Shown here piece by piece: positions 16,272 to 25,431 of a stretch of DNA of 64,000 bases. The notes under the pieces are model-generated. The model did not search any database and was not told the origin of the DNA. It saw only the letters and a list, made by a program, of their open reading frames with translations. Both the position numbers and the translations under genes were made by a program. The stretch spans positions 62,001 to 126,000 of the forward strand of contig NZ_VJZZ01000014.1 of the NCBI RefSeq assembly GCF_009659535.1, read 5' to 3'. Numbering within the stretch: the stretch's first letter is position 1; each line of letters opens with the position of its first letter. The DNA is from Aggregicoccus sp. 17bor-14 (lineage in GTDB: Bacteria > Myxococcota > Myxococcia > Myxococcales > Myxococcaceae).

Positions 16272-19082
16272 CTACTTCCGCCCCGCCGCCGGCACCGGCG
16301 TCCCCTCGGCGCTGCGCGCCTTGGCCCCGGCAAAGTCCCCCGCCCGCACGACGGTGAGCTTCGCGGGGTCGATGTGCCGGCGCAGCGCCTCCTGCACGTC
16401 CTTGGGGGTGAGCTGCGCGATCCTCCGCTCCAGCTCCGCGTCCCACTGCAGCGTGCGTCCGAGGAACAGGTAGCCGCTCAGCTGGCGCGCGAGCCCTGCG
16501 TCCTGGGCGCGGCCCGACTGGCGGTACTCGAGCAGCCCCGCGCGCCCCTTCTCCAGCTCCTCCTTCGTGAAGCCCGCGTCGAGCACGCGCTGCAGCTCCT
16601 CGCGCACGGCGGTCTCCAGGCGCTGGGCGTTCTCGGGGGCGTAGATGGCGTTGGTGAAGAAGGCGCCCACGGGGTCCAGCGCGCTCGCGGTCAGGGAGCT
16701 GCTCACCCCGTAGCTCAGGCCCTCCTTCTGGCGCACGCGGGTGGCGAGGCGCGAGTTGAGGAAGCCGCCGCCGAGCAGGAAGTTGCCCAGCACGAGCGCG
16801 GGGTAGTCCGGGTCGTCGTCGCGCAGGCGCAGGTTCTGGCCCGCGAGGAACACGGCGTTCGCCTTGTCCGGCGTCTCCAGCACCTTCGTCTGCGCGGGCA
16901 CGTCCTTGAACTCGCCGGGCACGCGCACGTAGGGACGCGGGCTCTTCCAGCGGCCGAAGAGCTCGCCGGCGAGCTGCGCGAGCGCCTTCTCGTCGAAGTC
17001 GCCCACGGCGGCGAGCTCGGCGTGGTCCGCGCCGTAGAACTCCTTGTAGAAGGCGCGCGCCTCGGCGAGCGGGGTGCGCTGCAGGTTGTCGATGTTCTCC
17101 TGCAGGGTGGGCACGTAGAAGGGGTGGCCCTTGGGGTAGGGCAGCAGGGTGCGGCGGTAGGCGGTGTAGCCCTGCGCATCCGGCTCCGAGCGCTGGGACT
17201 CGGCGGAGGCGAGCCAGGCCTGCTGCAGCTCGCCGAACTCCTTGGGGTCGAAGGCGGGCTGCTGCAGCACCTCGGCCACCAGGCGCAGCACGGCGGGGAG
17301 GTTCTCGCGGGTGGTCTCGATGAAGGCGCTCGCGCCGAGCGCGCCGCCGCCCACGCCCACGCGCGCCTTGAGCTTGTCGAAGAGATCCTTGAGCTCCTGG
17401 CGGCTGTGCTTCTGCGTGCCGCGCATGAGCATGGCACCGGCGTAGTCGGCCGCGTCGCTCTTGCCCTTCACCGCCTCCAGGGTGCCGAAGTGCAGGGACA
17501 GCTGCACGTTCACCATCTGGCCGCGCGTCCTCTTGCTGAGCAGCGCGAGCTTGAGCCCGCCGGGCAGCTGCGAGCGCTTCACGCGCGCCTCCACGCTCGC
17601 GGGGCTGGGATCGAAGGCCTCGCCCTGCGCGACCTCGGCGCGGCCCTTGTAGCCCTCGAGCATCTTCGCCACGTCCACGTGCGGGGGCTGCGGCGCGCGG
17701 TCGGGCTTCGGCGTGGGCACGAACTCGCCCAGGGTGCGGTTGCTCTGCTTCAGGTAGTCCTGCGCCACGCGCGTCACGTCCTCGGGCTTCACGGCCTCGA
17801 TGCGGTCGCGGTGCAGGAAGAGCATGCGCCAGTCGCCGATCGCCGCCCACTCGGACATGAGGATGGCGGCGCGCTCGGAGTTGTTGAGCGTGAGCTCGAT
17901 GCCCTTGAGCAGCGTGGTCTTCGCACGCGAGACCTCCTCGGCGGTGAAGGGCGCCTTCGCCGCGCCCTCCACGGTCTCGAGCAGCGCCGCGCGCGCGGGG
18001 GCGAGCGGGGCGCCCGCGCGCAGCTCCGCGCTGAAGGCGAGCACGCCGGGGTCCTGCAGCTGGTAGTTGAAGGCGCCCGCGCTCGCCGCCTTCTTCGTCT
18101 CCACCAGCGCCTTGTAGAGGCGGCCGCTGGGCGCCGAGCCCATGATCTCCGTGAGCACGTCGATGGCGGCGAAGTCCGGGTGGGCGCCCTCGGGCACGTG
18201 GTAGACGGCGCCCACGAGCCCCACCTCGCCCACGCGCCGCAGGGTCACCTCGCGCTCGCCGTCCTGCACCGGCTCCTCGGTGTAGCTGTGGGGCAGGGCG
18301 CGCTTGGGGCGGGGCAGCTTGCCGAAGGTGGCCTGCGCGAGCTCGAGCGCGCGCTGCGGCTCGAAGCGCCCGGCCACCACGAGCATCGCGTTGTCCGGCT
18401 GGTAGTAGGTCCGGTAGAAGGCCTGCAGCCGCTCGATGGGCACGTGCTCCAGGTCCGCGCGCGCGCCGATCGTGCTCTTGCCGTAGTTGTGCCAGAGGAA
18501 GGCGCTGCTCATCATCCGCTCGAAGAGCACGCCGTGCGGGTCGTTCTCGCCGCGCTCCAGCTCGTTGCGCACCACGGTCATCTCGCTCGCGAGGTCGGAG
18601 GCGCGCACGAAGCTGTTCACCATCCGGTCCGCTTCGAACCCGAGCGCCCACTGGAGGTTGGCCTCGGAGGCGGGCAGGGTCTCGAAGTAGTTGGTGCGGT
18701 CCAGCCAGGTGGTGCCGTTGGGGCGCGCGCCGCGCTCGGTGAGCGCCTGGGGCACGTCGGGCGTGGTGGGCGTGCCCTTGAAGAGCAGGTGCTCGAGCAG
18801 GTGCGCCATGCCCGTCTCGCCGTAGCCCTCGTGCTTGCTGCCCACGAAGTAGGTCACGTTCACCGTGACGGTGGCCTTGGTGGGGTCGGGAAAGAGCAGC
18901 ACGCGCATCCCGTTCGCGAGCCGGTACTCGCGGATGCCCTCCACGCTGGCCACGGGCGCGGGCAGCGCCGGGGCCGCAGCGGCGGGGGGCGGCGCGGCGG
19001 AGGCGGCGGGCGCCGGGGCAGGGCCGGCTGCCTGGCTGCTGAAGGCGACGAGGAGGAGGGCGAGCGCGAGGCGGGTGAGCAT
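16272..19082 (-). CDS. M16-family (insulinase) zinc peptidase, two-domain
   Basis: A 936-residue secreted peptidase with a signal sequence ([18 protein letters not shown]) and an Ala/Pro linker. The N-terminal M16 half has the inverted zinc motif HLLEH in [12 protein letters not shown] (residues ~97-108) and the downstream glutamate region [16 protein letters not shown]. The second half (from about residue 480, [14 protein letters not shown]) repeats the M16 fold without HxxEH, so it is the structural, non-catalytic half. Length agrees with fused M16 peptidases of the pitrilysin type. It is probably periplasmic and degrades peptides. Two further M16 genes lie at 37.5-40.5 kb. Confidence 0.9.
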   Translation of the reverse strand: MLTRLALALLLVAFSSQAAGPAPAPAASAAPPPAAAAPALPAPVASVEGIREYRLANGMRVLLFPDPTKATVTVNVTYFVGSKHEGYGETGMAHLLEHLLFKGTPTTPDVPQALTERGARPNGTTWLDRTNYFETLPASEANLQWALGFEADRMVNSFVRASDLASEMTVVRNELERGENDPHGVLFERMMSSAFLWHNYGKSTIGARADLEHVPIERLQAFYRTYYQPDNAMLVVAGRFEPQRALELAQATFGKLPRPKRALPHSYTEEPVQDGEREVTLRRVGEVGLVGAVYHVPEGAHPDFAAIDVLTEIMGSAPSGRLYKALVETKKAASAGAFNYQLQDPGVLAFSAELRAGAPLAPARAALLETVEGAAKAPFTAEEVSRAKTTLLKGIELTLNNSERAAILMSEWAAIGDWRMLFLHRDRIEAVKPEDVTRVAQDYLKQSNRTLGEFVPTPKPDRAPQPPHVDVAKMLEGYKGRAEVAQGEAFDPSPASVEARVKRSQLPGGLKLALLSKRTRGQMVNVQLSLHFGTLEAVKGKSDAADYAGAMLMRGTQKHSRQELKDLFDKLKARVGVGGGALGASAFIETTRENLPAVLRLVAEVLQQPAFDPKEFGELQQAWLASAESQRSEPDAQGYTAYRRTLLPYPKGHPFYVPTLQENIDNLQRTPLAEARAFYKEFYGADHAELAAVGDFDEKALAQLAGELFGRWKSPRPYVRVPGEFKDVPAQTKVLETPDKANAVFLAGQNLRLRDDDPDYPALVLGNFLLGGGFLNSRLATRVRQKEGLSYGVSSSLTASALDPVGAFFTNAIYAPENAQRLETAVREELQRVLDAGFTKEELEKGRAGLLEYRQSGRAQDAGLARQLSGYLFLGRTLQWDAELERRIAQLTPKDVQEALRRHIDPAKLTVVRAGDFAGAKARSAEGTPVPAAGRK

Positions 19083-19198
19083 CGTAGAGCTTCTAACCCA
19101 CCGCCCCGCAGCCCACATCCCGGATGGCGGCTCTCGCTTGCGTGTGCGGGCGCGAGCGGTCAGCGTGGAGGTCTTCTCTGGAAGGAGTCCACCCCCCC

Positions 19199-20992
19199 AT
19201 GAAGCGCTTCCTCATCGGCCTGCTCGCCGCCATCGGCGTGCTCAGCCTGCTCCTCTTCTTCGGCCTGATCGCGCTGGTGTTCGTGGGCGCCTCGCGCAAG
19301 CCCACGGTGCCCTCGGCCACGGTGCTCGAGCTGCAGATCGAAGCGCCCCTGCCGGAGAGCGCGCCGGAGGGGGACCTGGCCTCCGCGTTCGGCGGGAGCA
19401 AGACCACGGTGCGCGACGTGGTGGACGCACTGGAGAAGGGCGCGAAGGACGGGCGGGTGAAGGCGCTGGTGGTGCGCATCAGCGGCAGCCCGGGCTCCTT
19501 CGCGGCGGTGCAGGAGCTGCGCGACGCGGTGAAGGCCTTCCGCAAGAGCGGCAAGAAGGCGGTGGCGTACGCGGACACCTTCGGGGAGTTCAGCGGCGCG
19601 AACGGCGCGTACTACCTGGCGAGCGCCTTCGACGAGGTCTACGTGCAGCAGAGCGGGGACATCGGGCTGGTGGGGCTCTCGCAGGAGACGCCCTTCGCGC
19701 GCGAGGCCTTCGACAAGCTCGGCATCCAGCCGCAGATCTCCAAGCGCTACGAGTACAAGAACGCGCCCAACACCTACACGGAGAAGGGCTACACGGCGCC
19801 GCACCGCGAGGCGACGGAGAAGTACCTGGGCAGCCTGCAGGGACAGATGCTCCGGGGCATCGCCGAGGACCGCAAGCTCACGGTGGAGGGCGTGCAGGCG
19901 CTGGTGGACCGCGCGCCCCTGATGGCGAGCGAGGCACTGCAGGCGAAGCTGGTGGACGGGCTCGCGTACCGCGACGAGGTGATCGAGAAGGTGAAGAAGG
20001 CGGCGGGCCACGACGCGGAGCTGCTCTACCTGAGCAAGTACCTCAAGCGCGCGGGGCGCCCGCACGAGTCGGGCCGCGACAAGGTGGCGCTGGTGTACGG
20101 GGTGGGCGGGGTGGAGCGCGGCAAGAGCCACGGCAACCCGCTCTCCGGTGACGGCAGCATGGGCGCGGACACGGTGGCCGGGGCGCTGCGCAAGGCGATC
20201 GAGGACGACGCGGTGAAGGCGATCGTGTTCCGGGTGGACAGCCCGGGCGGCTCCTACGTGGCGAGCGACACCATCCGCCGCGAGGTGCAGCGCGCGAAGG
20301 AGGCGGGCAAGCCGGTCATCGTGAGCATGGGCGGCCTCGCGGCGAGCGGCGGCTACCTGGTGTCCATGGACGCGACCCGCATCGTGGCGCAGCCGGGCAC
20401 GCTCACCGGGAGCATCGGCGTGTTCGGCGGCAAGTTCGTGACGGCCGGGCTGTGGGAGAAGCTGGGCGTGAACTGGGACACCATCGCGCTGGGGAAGATG
20501 GCCACGCTGACCAGCTCGGACGCGCCGTACACGCCCGAGCAGCAGGCGCGCATCGAGGCGATGATGGACCGCATCTACCTGGACTTCACCACGCGCGCGG
20601 CCGCCGGGCGCAAGCTGCCGCTCGAGAAGCTGCAGGCGATTGCCCGCGGGCGCGTGTGGACGGGCGAGGACGCGAAGGCGCTGGGCCTGGTGGACGCGCT
20701 GGGCGGCCTGCCCACCGCGCTGAAGCTCGCCAAGGAGGAGGCGAAGCTGGCCGCGGACAAGGAGGTCCGCGTGGAGCTGTTCCCGCGCACCAAGAGCCCG
20801 GGCGAGCTGATCGCCGAGCTGCTCGGCGGCGGCCAGGAGGACAACAGCGACGAGGAGGTGGGCGAGGCGAGCGTCTCGCTCCAGCCGCTGCGCCAGAGCG
20901 CGCGCACCCTCTCGCGCCTCGCGCAGCAGCTGGGCGTGGGCACGCAGCAGGAGCAGCACGTGCTCGCGCCCATTGCGGACCCGATGAACTAG
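19199..20992 (+). CDS. sppA: signal peptide peptidase SppA, 67-kDa type
   Basis: A 597-residue inner-membrane serine protease with an N-terminal anchor (FLIGLLAAIGVLSLLLFFGLI). The two tandem S49 domains are visible. The first holds the presumed catalytic lysine in the KRYEYKNAPNTYTEKGY segment near residue 185. The second carries VFRVDSPGGSYVASDTIRRE and the nucleophile serine in GGLAASGGYLVSMDA near residue 385. Spacing matches the E. coli enzyme, which cleaves leftover signal peptides. The ATG at 19199 follows GAAGGAG. It is divergent from the M16 peptidase gene. Confidence 0.92.
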   Translation: MKRFLIGLLAAIGVLSLLLFFGLIALVFVGASRKPTVPSATVLELQIEAPLPESAPEGDLASAFGGSKTTVRDVVDALEKGAKDGRVKALVVRISGSPGSFAAVQELRDAVKAFRKSGKKAVAYADTFGEFSGANGAYYLASAFDEVYVQQSGDIGLVGLSQETPFAREAFDKLGIQPQISKRYEYKNAPNTYTEKGYTAPHREATEKYLGSLQGQMLRGIAEDRKLTVEGVQALVDRAPLMASEALQAKLVDGLAYRDEVIEKVKKAAGHDAELLYLSKYLKRAGRPHESGRDKVALVYGVGGVERGKSHGNPLSGDGSMGADTVAGALRKAIEDDAVKAIVFRVDSPGGSYVASDTIRREVQRAKEAGKPVIVSMGGLAASGGYLVSMDATRIVAQPGTLTGSIGVFGGKFVTAGLWEKLGVNWDTIALGKMATLTSSDAPYTPEQQARIEAMMDRIYLDFTTRAAAGRKLPLEKLQAIARGRVWTGEDAKALGLVDALGGLPTALKLAKEEAKLAADKEVRVELFPRTKSPGELIAELLGGGQEDNSDEEVGEASVSLQPLRQSARTLSRLAQQLGVGTQQEQHVLAPIADPMN

Positions 20993-21000
20993 GGCCGCTG

Positions 21001-21033
21001 CGTCCTCCCTCTCCCACGGGGAGAGGGAGGACG
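21001..21033. terminator. perfect 15-bp palindrome between convergent genes
   Basis: CGTCCTCCCTCTCCC (21001-21015) is mirrored perfectly by 21019-21033 with a 3-nt loop, 9 nt after the sppA stop and 2 nt from the end of the convergent VWA gene. It is the longest perfect version of the CCCTCTCCC family. It could end transcription from both sides, but no U-tract follows, so a role as REP-like element is equally likely. Confidence 0.5.
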
Positions 21034-21035
21034 CC

Positions 21036-22196
21036 CTAGAACGCGTAGCCCTCTTCCGCAGCCTCGGCCTTCGCGCTCTGGAGCACGGCGCTGTCGAGCG
21101 TGGCGGCGCCGGCCGCGGCGCTCTTCTTCTCCTCCGCGGCGAGGAAGGCCTGGCGCTCGGCGGCGAGCTTCGCGATGCGCTGCTGCAGCTGCTCGCGCTC
21201 CTTCGACTTCTTCTCCACGTACGCCTCGCGCTCGGGCTCCGAGAGCGCGCGCAGCTCCGCGGGCAGCTGTGCAACGGGCGCTGCCGCCGCGACCGACTCT
21301 CCCTTGCGCTTGCGGTCCACCAGGTCCCAGCTCGAGTTGTCGTACGCGCCCGAGGCCTTGCTCACCGCGCGCTCGGCCGCGGCGCTCGGAGACGCGCTCT
21401 TCGCGTTCGCATCCTGCATGCCCTGGCGCGCTGCGGCCGCCGGCGCCTGCGCGCCGTAGCCCACGTAGGTGCGGTTGAGCGCCTCACCCAGCTGGGCAAT
21501 CTCCGCGTCCTGCGGCGCCGCCACCTGCGCCACCGCGCGCGTGTGGTCGAAGGCGAGGTAGCGCCCGCCACCCGCGAGCGCCGCCTCCTTCCAGCCCGTG
21601 CGCGCGCCCTCGTCCGCGTCTCCGCAGTGCAGCGTGTTCACGCGCACCCCGTGCTCCTTCGCCGCCGCCACCGCCGTCTTCCATGCCACGGGCCCCTGGC
21701 TGAAGGGCTCGTTGCCCGCGATGTAGAGCAGCTTCAGGTCGCCCTTGCGCGTGCTCCACGCGAGCTGCTGCGTCGCGCGCTGGATGACCTGGCCGCAGTA
21801 CTCGCTGCCGCCGTTCGTGGTGAGCCCGAAGAGCGCCTCGGACACGCGGTCCAGGTCGCGCGTGAAGGGCAGCACCTGGCGGATGTAGCCCCCCTCCGCG
21901 CTGAGCGAGTCGTTGCCGTACTCGTAGAGCGCGATCTCCAGCGTGGGCCGCACGCCCTCGCGCCGCGCGTGGGCGAAGGTATTGACCACCTTCCACAGCT
22001 GCTCGCGCGCCTGGTGGATGAGCCCGTCCATGCTGCCGGAGGTGTCCAGCAGCAGGGCGATCTGCACCCGCGGCGCCGCGGCCGCGGCCTCCGGGGAAGG
22101 CTCTCCCACGCGCACCGGAGGCGTGGGCGCAGCGGCGAGCGCGGGAGCGGCGAGGAACACCAGGGCAGAGAGCAGGGCAGGGCGGACGCGGGACAT
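21036..22196 (-). CDS. exported VWA-domain protein
   Basis: A 386-residue protein with a signal peptide (MSRVRPALLSALVFLAAPALA). A von Willebrand A domain follows (residues ~45-225) with an intact MIDAS start, LLDTSGSMDG, and the later NGGSEYCGQVI and LKLLYIAGNEPFSQGP blocks. The C-terminal 100 residues are charged and coiled-coil-like (EAYVEKKSKEREQLQQRIAK and LAAERQAFLAAEEKK). It probably binds a protein partner through a divalent metal. The partner is unknown, and neighbouring genes give no clear hint. Confidence 0.85.
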   Translation of the reverse strand: MSRVRPALLSALVFLAAPALAAAPTPPVRVGEPSPEAAAAAPRVQIALLLDTSGSMDGLIHQAREQLWKVVNTFAHARREGVRPTLEIALYEYGNDSLSAEGGYIRQVLPFTRDLDRVSEALFGLTTNGGSEYCGQVIQRATQQLAWSTRKGDLKLLYIAGNEPFSQGPVAWKTAVAAAKEHGVRVNTLHCGDADEGARTGWKEAALAGGGRYLAFDHTRAVAQVAAPQDAEIAQLGEALNRTYVGYGAQAPAAAARQGMQDANAKSASPSAAAERAVSKASGAYDNSSWDLVDRKRKGESVAAAAPVAQLPAELRALSEPEREAYVEKKSKEREQLQQRIAKLAAERQAFLAAEEKKSAAAGAATLDSAVLQSAKAEAAEEGYAF

Positions 22197-22344
22197 GGCT
22201 TTCCTCTCTTCCGCCGGAGGCGCGCACGGGGGCGCAGGCTCCGGCAGGAGGGCAGGGTGGGACGCAGCGACGGGGACGCGGGCCGGTGGCAGCAGGCCCA
22301 GCGAGGTGAACGCGCCGCGCGCGAAAAAGGTCTACGGCCGCGCG

Positions 22345-22956
22345 CTAGTGCCGCGCGTCCACACCCTGGGGCCGCTCGGGCAGCGGGCGCACCACGCGGC
22401 CGAACACGGAGTCGTAGCGCAGCTGGCGCAGGTGACAGCGCTGGCGCGCGAGGTCGAACACGAGGCAGCTGTCGATGGGCCGCGCGTAGACGTGGAGGCT
22501 CACCGCGGGGCCGTCCAGTGCGCGCACCCGGTGCACCGAGGCGCTCGGGGTGCGGTGGTCCACGTGGCCCACGCCCACCGGACCCACGCACTCGGGCGGA
22601 CCCAGCCGCGCGTGCCCCGGCACCCGCCCGCCCGCGAGCAGCGGGAAGTTCTCCAGGAGGAAGGCGCCGGCCTGGATGGAGAACCAGCACTCCTGCCCCG
22701 CGTGCTCGTGCACGGGGCTCACCGCCCCGGCGTCCCAGCAGTTGAGCACCAGCTCGAAGGCGTCGTCCCGGTAGACGAGGTTGCGCGTGTAGTGCCCGGG
22801 GCGGAAGAAGAGGTAGGGCCCGAGGCTCTCGACCTCGATGCGCACGCCGGCGAGCTCCGAATCGAGCTCCGGTGCGGACACGGCCACCGTCCCCGCGTCC
22901 GGGGACGAGGGCTGCAGCCGGTCGCGCAGGCGCGCCAGCAGGGCTTCCAGGGTCAT
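22345..22956 (-). CDS. cysteine dioxygenase-family cupin
   Basis: A 203-residue non-haem iron cupin of the type I cysteine dioxygenase family, which oxidises cysteine to cysteine sulfinate with O2. Iron ligands are His83 and His85 in SPVHEHAGQECW and His142 in SVHRVRAL. Cys90, five residues after the second histidine, and Tyr157 in SLHVYARP occupy the positions of the thioether-linked Cys-Tyr pair of mammalian enzymes. Many bacterial homologues have Gly at the Cys position. Other thiol substrates (3-mercaptopropionate) cannot be excluded. The ATG at 22956 was chosen; the frame stays open further upstream. Confidence 0.8.
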   Translation of the reverse strand: MTLEALLARLRDRLQPSSPDAGTVAVSAPELDSELAGVRIEVESLGPYLFFRPGHYTRNLVYRDDAFELVLNCWDAGAVSPVHEHAGQECWFSIQAGAFLLENFPLLAGGRVPGHARLGPPECVGPVGVGHVDHRTPSASVHRVRALDGPAVSLHVYARPIDSCLVFDLARQRCHLRQLRYDSVFGRVVRPLPERPQGVDARH

Positions 22957-23203
22957 GCGCTCCACGGGGGCGAACGTGCGCACTGCGCCTACATCCCACC
23001 AGCGGAGAGTTGGACGGCCCAACAGTCGGACAGTACGTTTGAGGGCAAGCGGGAAGAATGAAGCAGAGTGTCCCACCGTCACGGACACGGGCGGTGGCGG
23101 TCCGGCTACCCTCCGGGCGAGCCTCGGGATCGGGAAATGCGAGCAGGTCCGGGCGGTTGCAGCGCGGTAGGCGTTCGGCAGGGCAGGAGAGCAGCGAGGG
23201 ACG
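22957..23203. promoter_or_regulatory. divergent promoter region with short inverted repeat
   Basis: This 247-nt region separates the leftward cysteine dioxygenase gene from the rightward MshEN gene and is less GC-rich than its surroundings. It contains GTTGGACGGCCCAAC at 23009-23023, a 5-bp inverted repeat followed by CAGTCGGACAGTACG. This could be an operator for either gene. No sigma consensus was identified with confidence. Confidence 0.3.
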
Positions 23204-24583
23204 ATGAAGCGGCGACTGGGTGACATCCTCGTGGCGCAGGGAGCGCTCGATCCGCTGCAGCTGCAGGCGGCGCTCGCGTACCAGCGCACGTGGGGGGTTC
23301 CCCTCGGTCAGGTGGTGGTGGACCAGCGCTTCTGCTCCGCCGGCCAGGTGCTGCAGGCGCTCGCCACCCAGACGGGGCTGCCCGCCGTGGACCTGGACGC
23401 ACAGCCCCTGGACCCGGCGCTCGGGCGGCTCGTGCCGCTGAAGGTGGCCGAGGCCCACCGCGTCGTCCCGCTGCGCGTGGAGGGCCCGCGCGACACCGTG
23501 CTCGTGGTGGCCATCGCCGCCCCGGCCACCCTCACCTCGCTGGACGCGGTGAAGAGCGTGTCGGGCAAGGGGCGCGTGACGCCGCACCTCGCCACGGACG
23601 CCGCCATCCAGCGGGCCATCCAGCGCATCTTCCACCCCGAGGAGGCGGCTCCGGCGAGCGCCGTGCCGATGACGCCCATCAGCCTCCCCGAGGCCGAGGC
23701 GGACATGCCCTTCGAGGTGGAGTCCTGGGCCGCGACGGTGAACACCCCCGTGCACGGCATGGACGTGCGCGCGCTGCGCCAGCCCGGCACCCCCGGCGGC
23801 CCGCCCGCGGCGCGCCCCTCGGGGGTCACCCCCACGCCCTTCCGCCCACCCGCTCCGGCCCCTGCCGCCCCGCGCCCGGCCCCCGGCGCGACGCCGCTCC
23901 CCTTCCGCCCCGAGCCCGCCGCCCACCGCCCCGCGCCCGGCGCGACGCCGCTCCCCTTCCGCCCCGAGCAGGGCACAGCCGTCCGCCCACCCGCGGGCGC
24001 CACCCCGCCGCCCCTGCCCAGCGCACGCCGCCCCACCGGCTCCTTCCCGGCCGTGACGAGCGCTGGCGCCGCGCCGGCGCACGAGGGCGCTTCGGCGAAC
24101 CGCGCCTCCGCCGCCCCACCCTCCGCCGCCGCGAGCCGCGCTCCGCTGGCGCACGAGCCCCCTGCATCCGCGGCGGCCCCGCCCGCCCCTGCGGCCCGCC
24201 CCAGCGGGGTCCATGCCGCGGTCCCCTCGGTCGCGCCCACCGGCGTGCGCGTCCTCTTCTACGGCTGGGGCACCGAGGCGACGGCGGGGCTGCTGCGCGC
24301 GCTCGCGGCCGAGGGCCTGCCGATGCAGGTGGCGAGCACCGCGGACGTGCTCGCCGCGGACGCGCGCACCGTCGTCATCGCCCCGCTGCCGGCGATGGAG
24401 GGTGTGGGCCAGCGCGTGCGCGCCCAGCTCATCGTGGCGGGCAAGGCACCCGAGGTGGACCTCGTGCGCGCCCAGGCGCTCGGGGCGAAGGGCTTCCTCG
24501 CCGCGCCGCTCGATGCGGACCTGCTGCTGCGCGCGGTGCGCCGGCTGCGCAAGGCGCTCGAGGAAGAGGCCGCGAAGGGCTGA
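23204..24583 (+). CDS. MshEN (GspE N-terminal) domain protein with Pro-rich linker and pseudo-receiver
   Basis: The 459-residue protein has three parts. Residues 1-150 form a MshEN/GspE-N module (MKRRLGDILVAQGALDPLQL and LPAVDLDAQPLDPALGRLVP). In other proteins this type binds cyclic-di-GMP or docks type II/IV ATPases. Residues ~180-345 are a Pro/Ala linker with two copies of an 18-residue unit (PAPGATPLPFRPE core). Residues 350-459 look like a receiver-type fold (VRVLFYGWGTEATAGLLRAL ... GAKGFLAAPLDADLLLRAVR), but no phosphorylatable aspartate is evident. No ATPase domain is present. A signalling adaptor role is inferred. Confidence 0.75.
   Translation: MKRRLGDILVAQGALDPLQLQAALAYQRTWGVPLGQVVVDQRFCSAGQVLQALATQTGLPAVDLDAQPLDPALGRLVPLKVAEAHRVVPLRVEGPRDTVLVVAIAAPATLTSLDAVKSVSGKGRVTPHLATDAAIQRAIQRIFHPEEAAPASAVPMTPISLPEAEADMPFEVESWAATVNTPVHGMDVRALRQPGTPGGPPAARPSGVTPTPFRPPAPAPAAPRPAPGATPLPFRPEPAAHRPAPGATPLPFRPEQGTAVRPPAGATPPPLPSARRPTGSFPAVTSAGAAPAHEGASANRASAAPPSAAASRAPLAHEPPASAAAPPAPAARPSGVHAAVPSVAPTGVRVLFYGWGTEATAGLLRALAAEGLPMQVASTADVLAADARTVVIAPLPAMEGVGQRVRAQLIVAGKAPEVDLVRAQALGAKGFLAAPLDADLLLRAVRRLRKALEEEAAKG
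23876..23968 (+). repeat. 54-bp tandem duplication in linker of MshEN protein
   Basis: Two direct copies with a 54-bp period encode PAPGATPLPFRPE twice. The first copy begins near 23876 and the second near 23930, with a nearly identical core of about 39 bp. It is an in-frame duplication inside the Pro-rich linker, so the linker length may vary between strains. Confidence 0.7.
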
Positions 24584-24588
24584 GAGGC

Positions 24589-25164
24589 CTAGCCCTCCTG
24601 CGGGAGCCAGAGCACCGCGAGCTCGAGGGGCACGGCGTCGAAGGGCTCGGGCCGGCACACCTCGTCGCGTCCGAACACGCCGCGCAGCACCCAACCCTCG
24701 GGCGAGTGGCGGAACACCTCCAGCGAGCGCTCGAGCGGATCGATGAGCCACGCGTGCGCGACACCCTCGCGCGCATAGGCCGTGAGTTTGCGCCCGCGGT
24801 CGTGCAGCGCGATGGAGGGCGAGAGCACCTCGCACACCCAGTCGGGCGCGAGCGTGACGAAGGGCTCGCTCGGCGCAGGCGGCTTCACCATCCGGTCGCG
24901 CCGCCAGCCCGCGAGGTCGGGCACGAGGATGTCGCGGCCCAGGTGCAGCTCGGGCTCGTCCAGGATCCACCAGCCGCCGGGGCCGTTGCGCCCGCGGTCG
25001 AAGGGCCCGCTCAACTCCCCGCCCAACATGGACGCGACGCGCGCGTGCCCGAACGCCGGGCGCGGCGTGGCGAACAGCCCGTCCTCGACGATCTCTCCCA
25101 CCCAGCCGACGGGCAGCGCCTCGATGTCCGCGTACGTCGCCGGCTTCTTCGTCTTCACGTCCAT
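24589..25164 (-). CDS. Uma2-family (DUF820) putative nuclease
   Basis: A 191-residue protein of the Uma2 family, which has a PD-(D/E)xK-like fold. Family blocks are ATYADIEALP, EIVEDGLFATPRPAFGHARV, DILVPDLAGWRR with the likely metal aspartate, and DWVCEVLSPSIALHDRGRKL with the acidic residue, then AYAREGVAHAWLIDPLERSL. The catalytic residues look intact. Members are abundant in cyanobacteria and myxobacteria, but their targets are unknown. It ends 5 nt from the convergent MshEN gene, and starts just before a run of two short rightward genes. Confidence 0.85.
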   Translation of the reverse strand: MDVKTKKPATYADIEALPVGWVGEIVEDGLFATPRPAFGHARVASMLGGELSGPFDRGRNGPGGWWILDEPELHLGRDILVPDLAGWRRDRMVKPPAPSEPFVTLAPDWVCEVLSPSIALHDRGRKLTAYAREGVAHAWLIDPLERSLEVFRHSPEGWVLRGVFGRDEVCRPEPFDAVPLELAVLWLPQEG

Positions 25165-25248
25165 GCGTCACCACCCCCTGCTGCAACCCCGCAGCGCCCG
25201 CCGTACAGTCCCGCGCACCAGTGTAGCGAAGCGGCTGACGGAGACCTC

Positions 25249-25431
25249 GTGACCCCCTTCTTCGAGAAGAGCAGCGATCGGGTGGGTCTTGCTGCGGCGG
25301 AGCCGGAGTGGCTGCTCGTCGCAGCGGCGGTGCTCGGTGCAGTGGCACTCATGGGGGTCGTCGTATGGCTGCGCAGGCCGCGGGCGGCGCTCACGTCCCT
25401 CTTCCACGGGGAAGACGCATGCGGCGACTGA
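25249..25431 (+). CDS. 60-residue single-pass membrane protein
   Basis: A small protein with one hydrophobic helix (WLLVAAAVLGAVALMGVVVWL, residues ~21-41) and a basic segment after it (RRPRAA), so the C-terminus is probably cytoplasmic. The GTG at 25249 follows GGAG with a 6-nt spacer. Its last 13 nt overlap the following lipoprotein gene in another frame, which suggests translational coupling. It is too short for family assignment. Confidence 0.5.
   Translation: MTPFFEKSSDRVGLAAAEPEWLLVAAAVLGAVALMGVVVWLRRPRAALTSLFHGEDACGD

Noticed and set aside
16374-19202. A 942-codon frame antisense to the M16 peptidase
   Set aside because: Composition is typical of a GC-rich antisense frame (His, Arg, Ala, Leu, Gly), and the other strand has full M16 motifs.
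21734-25348. A 1204-codon open frame on the minus strand
   Set aside because: It runs across the VWA, cysteine dioxygenase, MshEN and Uma2 genes in wrong frames, has biased low-complexity Arg/Ala/Gly composition and no domain.
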